Of a DNA stretch of 64,000 nt, positions 38,508 through 49,900 are shown piece after piece. The position numbers and the translations under genes are program-made. The notes beneath the pieces were generated by a model. It did no database searches, was not told the origin of the DNA, and saw only the letters and a list, made by a program, of their open reading frames with translations. Numbering within the stretch: position 1 is the first letter of the stretch; each line of letters starts with the position of its first letter. The stretch spans positions 7,385,135-7,449,134 of the forward strand of contig OX457053.1 in NCBI GenBank assembly GCA_949752735.1. Direction: 5' to 3'. Source of the stretch: Lumbricus terrestris (taxonomy: Eukaryota; Annelida; Clitellata; Crassiclitellata; Lumbricidae).

Positions 38508-38628
38508 CATAGGCGCAATCACGTCCTAAAAGTCGGGGGGAAGTTGAACCATAATAATAAAGCTAGGGGACCACTCAAAAGTTGGGGGGGACGCGTCCCG
38601 TGGGTCCCATAGGGTGGTTGCGCCTATG
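38508..38628. mobile_element. hAT-type MITE, 121 bp
   Basis: Ends CATAGGCGCAATCA and TGGTTGCGCCTATG with perfect 8-bp duplication CATAGGTG (38500-38507, 38629-38636). Confidence 0.92.
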
Positions 38629-38955
38629 CATAGGTGCAATCATGCAAACACATGCGTGGGCTTACATACAAATTACATGAATAATAATGCATACATGCAT
38701 TCATACGTAGCCTATACCTAGGGCTAACATGCAAACCAATGTTCGGTTATGCAGTTGGATAAAACATATGCTTACTTACCTACATACATCAAAACATAGC
38801 CTACACTTAATAGAAGCAATGAACAACTGGAAAGCTAGACGACATCTGTGGGCCCAATTCTTAGCAGATGACTGCAAAAAGAGGTAGCCTACTCTCGCAG
38901 ATAAAAGAACAACCTTTTTTCCTCTGTCCTGCCCTGGAGCAGACATGAGCCCTGT

Positions 38956-39232
38956 CAAGGGCGGATACAGAATTTTCGAAGGGGGCATAAATTTTGGGTA
39001 TAGTTGACGACCTTTTTTAGTCGTCATCCATAGTCGAAAGTAATGGTAAATCAAACGGGGGGGGGGGGGGCACGTCCCATGCGATTTTGTAATAGGTGGG
39101 GTCCTGATGTCCTGCTTTTCTCTCCCGCTGCATTTATTTAATGGCTTGTTGAAACCAAATGGGGGAACCACGTCTCATGCAATTTTTAAATGGGGAGGGC
39201 ATGTCCGGATTGCCCCTCTGGATCCGCCTCTG
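38956..39232. mobile_element. hAT-type MITE, 277 bp
   Basis: Ends CAAGGGCGGATACAG and CTGGATCCGCCTCTG; flanks AGCCCTGT and AGCTCTGT form an 8-bp duplication with one mismatch. Contains a G-run of about 16. Confidence 0.88.
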
Positions 39233-39839
39233 AGCTCTGTGAAGTTGTGATACCGCAGTGCTAAACTGCGTGCCCTCCCACTCCCTTCCCCCCCCCGCAT
39301 ATACACGAGCCTAGCTTCTACAATCGCAATATCGCGAACACATGCATGAAAGCCCTATGTATCCTGTTAAGTATATTATGTAAATGTCGTACTTTATAAA
39401 GTCGCGTAAAGTCGTAGACATGGCAGCCTCACATCCAATCAACCTTAGACTTCTTAGACTCGGTGGAGTGGCCCACTAAAAATATGACAACTAGGCTATA
39501 CACTAATACCATGGACACCGGCATAGAAGCGCGTACTGCTACTGCCACTGCTACTGCCTGCTGCATTAAACTTTGAACTCTATCTGCGTACAGCCTACAA
39601 CTGCATGCCCCAAGTCGGCCAATAATATTGTTGTATATAACTCACATCCACAGAGCCTGTGGTGTATGTCCTGCGCATCGCGCTTCTATACCGGTGTCTA
39701 TCACTAATACGTTGCCAGACGCGCACCGGTGTGAGGCTGTCCAACGGGTGGGTGGATGGGGGGGGGGGGGCAACTGAGTCTGTCAAGCCAGTCTGTGTCT
39801 AATTAAGACAACCTTAATTGTTGCTTCATTCAATGAGAC

Positions 39840-39900
39840 ATTCATGAATTTCTATACCACCTCTTCAAGGGTACTACTCAGAGGCGCTCCAGACTCTAGC
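39840..39900 (-). mobile_element. LINE-type 3' tail
   Basis: Minus-strand copy (GAGCGCCTCTGAGTAG, then GAAGAGGTGGTATAGAAATT), with GAAT-like repeat at its end. Confidence 0.6.
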
Positions 39901-40469
39901 ACGGCCCTTTGGAGCTCGACTTTGAATCAATTTTGATCCTACCTGCCCATCAATTTTGTTTTGACTTAGCCCAAGTGAATAAGGTGGATCCCACGACCTT
40001 CATTTCCTTGGATGCAGCTGAGATTTCGATAAGCCTATATCAAATAAGATTTCAGAAGACCAGATGGTCACAGATGCATCCCGGATCTGCTTTCACTTTG
40101 ACAATTGACAGGTCTTTCCAGCTGTAGGCCTAAAGCCCTAAACACTCCAACTCCATTGTGCTTTTTCTGTGGTTTGGCTATAATTATGCGCTAGCTGGCA
40201 GCTCTTAGGTGATCAGTGATAGAGTAGCAGCAGCAGCAGCAGCAGCAGCAACACACTAGCATCCTCTGAATGAACCACCTGCTTTCCTTTCATCATTGTT
40301 GTCATGACCATCATCCAAATGTGTGCAAAAACATGGTTGCCATGTACGGAGGAAGCTTCCAAGGTAAAACAACAACACAAGGATCTTCAGTATATGTTTA
40401 ATGCGGAGAATAGGGTCCGAGCGCTCCCCTCCAGACGGTTACTGATGTGTACGGCCGTTAAGGACTTGC

Positions 40470-40800
40470 TCAGAGTGTTAGTGTAAGGACATGCTCAGAG
40501 TCCTAGTTTTAGTACTTGCTCATATTTTAGTTTAATGACATGCTAAAAGCCTTAGGCTAGTTGAAGGACTTGCTCAGAGTAGTTTAAGGACTTGTTTAGA
40601 GTCTTAGTTAAAGACTTGCTCAGAGTCTTAGTTTAAAGACTTGCTCATAGTATTAGTTTAAGGATATGCTAAGAGTCTTAGTTGAAAAACTTGCTCAGAG
40701 TAGTTTAAGGACTTGCTCAGAGTCATAGTTTAAAGACTTGCTCATAGTATTAGTTTAAGGATATGCTAAGAGTCTTAGTTGAAGAACTTGCTCAGAGTCT
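40470..40800. repeat. 25-bp array AAGGACTTGCTCAGAGT
   Basis: About 12 imperfect units. The motif AAGGACTTGCTCAGAGTC is also part of the SINE body found at 29.5 kb, so the array probably grew from a SINE fragment. A short CAG run lies at 40229-40251. Confidence 0.85.
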
Positions 40801-40975
40801 TATAGGTGAAGGAGATGAGCAATTCCAATTGTTCAGTGCATGCCACAAATGGATGCCTGCTTGGCCGTGTTAGATAGCTGTACTTGCTAAATGCAGAAAT
40901 AAGATATTAATCCTACGTAACGCATGGAGACACTGTACGTGTATACTATAGCTGTGTGTCAAAAGAATGTCATAT

Positions 40976-40981
40976 TTTAAT
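40976..40981 (-). terminator. ATTAAA polyadenylation signal candidate for CCDC152
   Basis: TTTAAT on the plus strand reads ATTAAA on the gene strand, about 245 bases after the CCDC152 stop. Variant hexamer; weak. Confidence 0.3.
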
Positions 40982-41222
40982 ACAGCTAAATATCAAATTC
41001 AACATGGTCACTGTTGTCTGATTTTTGACAGTGGCAAAATCAAAATGAAATGCTGGCCATCATAGCGTCATCATTAATAGTGGTAAAATTACAATTGGAT
41101 CTTCTTTGTTTGGCATCAGTTCTGTATACAGCAAAGAAGTCTTTAACAGAGCTTCCATTTGAGGTAGTTTTCGGCATGTCGCCGGCATTATATGGAAGCA
41201 CCAATGTATTGTCAAAGTCGTT

Positions 41223-43872
41223 TTAGAACTTCCTTGGTTTCTTGGAAAGGTAGCTGGAGGTCTGCTGCTGCTGTGCCTTGTTCTGGAGTTGATCCTGAGC
41301 CGATGAGAGAGACTGCTGAAGAGAAGCAACGGTCTGCTTCAAGCCGGAGATTTCTCTCTCGGACTCTAGTTGGACGTGCTGAAGTTTCTGCAAATACATA
41401 ATACAGATGGAGGAGTCTCAAAGCATAAAGCAGACGGAGGAGTCTCAAAGCATAATACAGAAGGAGAAGTCTCAAAGCATAAAGCAGGTGGAGGAGTCTC
41501 AAAGCATAAAGCAGATGGAGGAGTTTCAAAGCATAAAGCAGATGGAGGAGTTTCAAAGCACAAAGCAGATGGGAGTCTCAAAGCGTAAAGCAGGTAGAGG
41601 AGTCTCAAAGCATAAAGCAGAAGGAGGAGTCTCAAAGCATAAAGCAGATGTAGGAGTCTCAAAGCATAATTATACAGATGGAGGAGTCTCAAAGCATAAT
41701 ACAGATGAGTGGTCTAAAAAAGCAAGACTTTAATGATATGCAAGCTTACCATCATAGTACTCTTGTTTTGTAACTTCGAATTAATTAGTGTATGATGTAC
41801 ACAAATGAAGCAGAGATGACCGAATGAATTAAGAGGACTCTTTCGATGAGCCAAGCAATTAATAAGTAAAAGGATTAAATTCTTTGCAATGGGTCGTGGC
41901 TTTTTGGCAACAGAACAAGAAAGGTGTTAATCATGAGAGGCGCTATATAAATACTTGAATGACTGAATGAATGAATGAATGAATGAATGAATGAATGAAT
42001 GAATGAACCTTTCCACTGGGCAGCATCACCACAGGCAATCTTTCAAATGGTCAGAATACATTTACAAAATAGTCACAAATAATAATCAGTGCCAGTCCCA
42101 AGCCTGGATAAAGGAGCAGGGTGACGATAATGATATCTGTTATCACATCGTGTTGTCAAGGTGAAACAACCAGCAAAACAGTCATAACTTGCCTTCCTGA
42201 ATATTTCCTGACTGACGGACGACATCTGTGATGGAGCAGATGATGTGGTCAACTGTCTCTGCAGTTTCATCAGCTTAGATTCGTACTGTGTGACAAAAAC
42301 CATAAAAATATTCAAACCCTTGGAACCATCGGGCAAAGGAAAGTGACAGTTAAAGAAAAGCCAACATGAATATCTAATCGCAGACCCGATTCTTTTCAGG
42401 TCACTACATGGTAAATAGGTTATTGTCAAGTTGTCAGTTTTATCTCCCAGGAGGAAACTTCTTCCCAACATAACCACTGCAAATTCACCTGGAACACTTA
42501 ATTGCCCAATTTGTCTAGTTCCCCTTAAACGCTGCGACTGTGTCCACCAAGACAGTGCTGTCATTAAAACCATTATACCTGTATTGTCTACAACTATAGC
42601 AGAAAACAATTTCCGCAAACTTTCTCTATGATTAGAGGCCCAATAATAATCTCAACTTTCCAGACTTAGACAAGAAATATATGCTAGTTCAAATGGTGTC
42701 TATTGAGGGTAATATACCGGTACGCACAGAGGCAGTAAATAAAAAAGAAGATATTTTCCAGGAAACAATGGATGTATAAAGGCCTAAAACACTAAAGAAA
42801 CTAATGCATCACAGTGACTCAAGACCAGCATATGTCAGATTCTGAAGAGAAAGGCCGGAAATAAACTGGGTGTGCAGTTGGCCATTTGTATAGCATCTTT
42901 GAAGTTTCTAATTTTCTGGTTCCTATACCCTAAAGTTTAAACAATCAAACAATACCCACTTGATTCTCGTTTTCCTCAACAAAACCCACTCTAGCAACTC
43001 CTCTGCATCAATCCTCCATGGTCCGTGGCAACTCTGAACTGCATTTGGCACCTGTGGACAAAGCCTCTGAGTTGATGCAGCACTTTTAAGTAGGCTGGTT
43101 CCCTTTAGAATAGCGCCTCAGAAATATGGACTTTTCAATCACACAAGTTTGCCTCACAATGGTACCAAGTAAGTTTTGAGAGATAATAGTAGAACACTGA
43201 AACAGCATAAAGGTCAACGTGAATGTACGTATGAGCACTTGTAATAGTGTCCCTTCGAGAGAGGCGTTCCCAACTTCAGTGCGGACACTGAATCGGAGTT
43301 TGACGCCAAGCTCGTGAGCAATTGCAAGTGAAAAACTTGCAAGCTCGTGAGCAATTGCAAGTGAAAAGACTCTACGTGGCGGCTTGAGGTGGACTCCAAC
43401 CCACAATCTTCCGGCTCCAAGGCACCGAATCATACCCCTACACCACCGCGCTGCACAAGATGTTGGGCAGTCAGCCAGGGCCTGGTCAAGCATTTAAATC
43501 TTTTAATTAGTTGTTGTGCTAACCTCCAGTTTCAGTTTCACCGTTTCTGCTTCCTTTTCGCGTTCGATTTCTTTCATCTGTCGCTGCAACTGTTCGCTAT
43601 GAAATCTCAACTCACCCACAATCTGCATCTGCTTCTCGTTCGACTCTTTGACTACAATCAAGTTTAAAATACAATACAGGCGAGCAATCATCCTATAGAA
43701 CAATCATCCTGTAGAACAATCATCCTATAGAACAATCATCCTATAGAACGATCATCCTATAGAACAATCATCCTATAGAACAATCAATCATCCTATAAAA
43801 CAATCATCCTATAGAACAATCATCCTATTATACAATCATCCTATATCGTCAACAACTGGTACCCATGGGATG

Positions 43873-43904
<32 letters not shown>

Positions 43905-46900
43905 TGTATGTATGTATGTATGAGCAGCTGTTACAGCGCCCCTTCAAGCTCTCTACTCAGAGGCGCTCCCAACTTCAGAATGGACACTGAATCGGAGTTT
44001 CACGCTTAAGTGCATGAGCAATTGCGAGTGGAGGGTTCCTACGTGGCAGCTTGAGGTGGATTGGAACCGCAACCTTCTGGCTACAAGGCACCGAACATAC
44101 CCCTAAACCACCGCGGCCCACTTGATGAGCCATGATCAAGTTCCCAAATCCCACTTATAGTCTTTCTATTCCGTGTTATCATTATTATTATCATCATTAT
44201 CATTATTATTACTATTAATTATTATTATTATAGCAACATGTAAGTTATTTTTATTATAACAATTATTATTATTATTATTATTATTATTATCATTATTAGT
44301 ACTATCATCACTTACGCTGGGATTGCAGAACTTCTTCCAGTCTTGCTCTGTCAGCAGCATGGCACAACTGCTGTGCCTCCATTTCTCTCTTCAGTTCCAT
44401 AATTCTGCTTTCATATTTCTAAAGCATACCATATTATTCTGGTTAAGATAAAGCCCTAGCAAAAAGACTTCCATAGATATCCTACACAGGGGGCATCTAT
44501 TCCAGAAGGTCAATGAAGCAGCTATTCGCTGCAGGGCCGTAAATCTGTAACTAAATGTGGGGAGGGAAAATTGTCCCTTCGGAATTGTGCGTATAGTATA
44601 CCTCCCCTAAGAAGCCCACCCAAAGTTAGTGTTAACAATTATTGTCGGTTCGCACTATAGACCTACTGCACATAGCCTATAATATGTTCAAACTACAGGG
44701 AACAATATGACTATATTCACTAGAGGTTCTCTTGCCAACCGAAAGAGTTGAAGCATTAGGCCTATTTAGTGGCTTATATTTCTCTTCATTTTAACTTCTC
44801 CATATGCGTATACATCCATCTTTAGCAACTCATATGTGCTGTAAACCGAGCTGTTAGCCTATTACCCGCTTCTGTATTCAGTCATTCAGTGTCAAATTTT
44901 AATGATCAAGTTAAACAACAACACGGTTAATCGGCTATATTCTACTACAATGATCGAGTTGACAAGGGGTTAAAACATGTCTGGACGTTGAGTGAATCTC
45001 AGTCAATTATAGGTCTAAGGTGAAAACTAATTTTAATTATACATAACTTCCTACTTGCAGGCTTATATAATTCACAACAAATACTTTACCATATCATTTT
45101 GTCGTTTTTGCCATCTCTTGCCTATCGATTGTTTTAATAGCTGAATTTATTTTGACTGAAATCCACAAAATAGGCTGGCTCTCGCAACCTATGCCTGCAG
45201 CTTCTGTTGACGCTGAAGTAGCCTACTCTGGAGATTGTGATTGCAATTACAAATACAAACTGCAACCAAAACAGATTCCTTATACTTAGAAGAAATCTGA
45301 TCATAATGATAAAAATTATAATGCTATTATACAGTGCTGTTAGTCACTTTTCAGGTGCACAGATTTAGGCAATGGCTAGACCTAATTGTTTGTGTATGTG
45401 AAAAGCTGTTCTTGATAGAGAACGCAGTGCACATTTGAACTACTTTCAAAGCACTTACCAGCACACCATCCATAAGTCATTTGGAAAAACGAAAGAGATT
45501 TAATGCACCGAACTCTATTCACGAATTTTATTTGTTTAAATTTGTAATCCTCTGTAGGCCTTCAGTCGAATATGCTGTCATGAGATGATGTGATAGGCCT
45601 ATCAGTATTTCTCCTTTCAAATCTGAGAGCCCATGCTTCCAATATGACTAGCCTATGTACTTGTGTACATACGTGTTATGTATGCATGCATGAACCGTCA
45701 ATGCACGTAGGCAAACTTATATGCCAATTTACAAAGCGCCTCTTACAGTACTAGCTATTCAGAGGCACTCTCAGCGTGAAAGCCCCGAGGGAATAAGAAA
45801 GACCTGAAGCAGTGAATGGTTGAAGATGTCACCCTCTAATTAGATCTTAATCTTCTTCTTGATCTTTCTTCCGTCAGGCGCATGTCCTACGCCAACGATG
45901 AGGCCTCAATATGCCGTCTCCTGCTTGCTCGGTTTCTGATTTTATCCACCGCATCTCTCAAATCCATGTTCTGTGCTGCTAGATCTATTTTTATATTGTC
46001 CATCCAGGTCTTTGATTGTCTTTCTTGGCTTCTCTTTCCCTCCACATGCTCGTGCAGAGCTGCGGTCGGTAGCCTTTTGTTTTCCATTCGTGTCACGTGC
46101 ACGAACCAGGTGAGTCTTCTTCTCTGATCTTGTCCATTAGATCTTAATAGGGATAGATAAAGAGAGGCAGGTTATTCAACCTAGAAGGGTCTAATTTCAC
46201 ATAAAAGGGTCTACAATGGCAAAAGCTGGTGTTGGGCTATGTAAGTCCTTGCCCGAGGAACTATAGGAGATCAACTCGATAAGCAGACCGGAGAGGGTGA
46301 GAAGGTACTGCAGAGAGGGTTTGTGCACCAAGTGACAAAGGTGCTTAGGAGATTGTCCATTTTGAGTACAGGTATGTATGCTATTGTGTGTGCGTGTGTA
46401 TGATTAGTTGTCTTCCTCCCTGCAGCCTTTCAGGATGATAGCCTATATTGGGTGTGTCAAGTCATAAATATTCCTCTCTCTTTGTATTAATAAAGAAGAG
46501 ATTCTATTGATCAATGAACACATTTACACCTCTTTTATCTACAGGTGCAGCTTTTGATCACAGAGCAAATCTTCAAATATCCACGTTTCGAGCAATGTGC
46601 CGTCGTTTACAGGTTACCGACTCTAGCATTTTGTGACGCAGCTGAGACAAATTGTGGGGAGGGAATTCCTTCACATTCCCTCCCCAGCTCTAAGAGTGGG
46701 GAGGGAATTCCCTCCCTTCCCTCCCCGGGATTTACGGCCCTGATTTGCTGCTCCCTGGAACACAAAATTATCAACAACTCCGACACTAAACAGTTTATAA
46801 AAGCACTATATATACTAAAATATTTAAGATGTCTTTTGTCATTGTAGAACAGAGCAGCCATTCTACGAGGGCCACATAAAATTCATGAAGAGTTAATTTG

Positions 46901-49900
46901 TTCATCGATACACAACTTACATCACTTTCATCCCAATTCCAATGATAAATAATTTTTGTCTGAAATGTTGTTTACAATTTTGGTTCTTGGTTAAATTCAA
47001 TTATCTGATGTCTCTTCATCTGAATTGCTCAGTAGTAATTATCATCCTAGTCAAAATTATGGTTTAAATTACTGACACACACAGTGTATCTGGAAGAAAC
47101 GAATCTCTGAACAACTTCACCTGACATGATGAAATGCTCATGAATAAGCTTGTGCCCTGGGCTTAGTCTATGTGTAATACTTTAGAAATGCAGACAATAA
47201 GATTACAGCTATATGATATTTTGTTAGACCTGTTCACGTTCTGTGGCCGTGCATTTTACAGTTTCAACATCCTGCTTAAGTCTTTTGTTTTCATCTGAAG
47301 TAAGGCACACAAAGAACACAAAGCAAATATATACAACTGGTGTCACTTCAATAAAGACTAATCAGAGAATGCTCCCAACCTAACACATCTTAGTGATCTT
47401 AAGGTAACTCATAATTCTTATAACAACACACGAATCCAAGACTCAGAACTCCGCCACTGGTTGTACTCTGCCAGTGCCAGTCCCAAGCCTGGATAAAGGA
47501 GGGGGGCGTCGTTAATGGTCTCTGTTACCACACAGTGACGTTAAACTGCAAATACCACCACCACCAAGACTCAGCCTAGTAAGGTAATCTCCAGCATAAT
47601 ACAACTGCCAGACAAGTGTAGAGCGAACAAAAGGAGAAAGCACATACCAAAGAGATGAATGAGTTGACATGGGCGGAGTTTATCAAGGGCTAGGGGGAAG
47701 ACCCAGAGTCTTTTTTAGCCGTGTAATGGTGTAAATGGTACCTTTTCCCGGGCTTAGCCCTCCCCCCACTCCCCCAAGAAGGCACTGACTCAGAAATTTT
47801 ACAATGAGATACATGAAATGACTACCAAAGATAGCGATACATGTGGGTACTGTAAGTGTAAGGTTCAGAGCGTCAGTGTCTGATCCACCACAGTGGCTGC
47901 AGTTAGTTAATACAAGTTCTGGCCATGTTACAGATTCAGGTATATACCAACCATTTAGGATTCATGATTCATAGAACTGCCAATACTGCTCTAAATCTTT
48001 GAATGCATAGCACTTAAGATCAGGGATGTGTAAATAATTACATGTGGACTTTGCAATTTTCCCAAAACAAACACTTTGTAAATACCGGTAAGCTACTTTT
48101 TCTCTTTGGAATTCTGCTGTTTTGACCATAACATTTCCTGAATCTTGTGTTTCTATAGTTTTACAATGAAGCAAAAACTTTTATTTATTCGTTTATACAA
48201 CTATATTTTTAGCTCCTCTGCCTCTAACCAGCACCTGTGATACTATTTTTTATCTACAATTTTTTCTAATTTTAAAAACCCACCATAAAATTTGGTTCTC
48301 CAACATTTTAAGACAAATGTCCACACAATGAATTTTTAAAATTAAATTCAATTGCTTCTAAAGGATTTAACTGCGTACCCTGCACATTGCAGTGGTCAAC
48401 CATCGACCTCTGTGCTGTCTCCAGAATATCTCGAAGCGTCTTCACTTCTAAAAATCAGAAGATAAATGCAAATTAAATCAGAAGATAAATGCAAATTCAT
48501 CTCATTAAACAAACGCTGGTCAAAGACAGGATTCTTTCAAACAGTTTTCAAGTAAAATGTTTCCTGCTAATCTAAGTGACAAAACAAAACTGATACTCAA
48601 TAACAATTGAATGGGTTTTGTGCTACCAATAGGAATGTTAAACAGTCATTGTGGTTTGTAAGAATGGGTAAAACTTAATGTGATCACACTGTTCTTGATT
48701 GCAATCATGGATCATGCATCGTCCATATTTCCGAGGCGCTATTCTAATAGGAACCAGACTACTTAAAAGTACTGCATCAACTCAGAGGCTTTGCCCATTC
48801 TTCTTATCAACCCAACATTAACTATTGCATTCTAATGGCCAAGTTTCCTAAATGGAAACCTGTAGTAATTCGGAAATTTTGAAATAACCATCACTATTCC
48901 ATTTTGGAATTGAACTAAAACTGCTTGGTTGCTGTTTCAAGCACTCTTACGAACAGCACGCCACAATTAGCATCCATGGGCAGATCTACCATTTCAGTGT
49001 TCTCATTCAACTCATTTGAACATTTTCTGTAGTCTAAAAAAACTGACCTAGAATGAAGCTGGCTTGGTTTGATCAGCTCTTTCATGTAATAGGATTTTTT
49101 ATTGCAATTCCATTGAAAACGACCATCAAACGACAGGCTTTGTAAGCACCAGTGTGCCATCAACTGAGGCTTCACACAGCATCATAATGACACTTGTGTA
49201 GTACTTAAAATTTGATATATTTATATCTATATCTATATATACTAAGCCTTCAGATAGGTTACTGTATACTGGTCTCTTCAGAACTGTTCTCCAAAAAAGT
49301 ATATAGGGCAGGTTTTACATAAGCTACATATGGTCCTAACACATAAATTAAATACCTAGGCCTTCCACCCACGATCTCATGACTGCAGGGTCCAGACTCT
49401 AATAGACAATGACATGAAGATAACATTTCTAGGAAGAATGCTGTACTACTATTGACTTTGTTTTTGCCCATCAATGGTCGTAGACGTGAGTACAGCTCTT
49501 CCGCAACTCGTTCAATAGAGAATATACTTACTTGCTTACATGCAAGGCATAACAGAAGTCATGCGATTATATTTAGATTAAGAAGAGCTGCAACAGGAGG
49601 ATGCTAATTCAGATGGTAATAAATAACAAGAGTCTGGACGGAATGAAAAAGCTGCTGCTCAGCAAACCTATAGCCATCCAATCCATCCATTCCATTTATC
49701 TCTCGACAGAGAATAATTCCTGGATTTTATGGGGATAATTACTCTCCCAGTCCCCATAGGACTGTTGTCCACTTCAATGACTTATCAGCCTACGCAAAGA
49801 ACGGCTTCCATACCCGTCCGTCCAGTTAATTCCGCCTCTTCCACCTGCCGAAGACTGTGATTAAGGAGATCGACCTGCTTGGAAAAGCAAAGGTTTTCCA

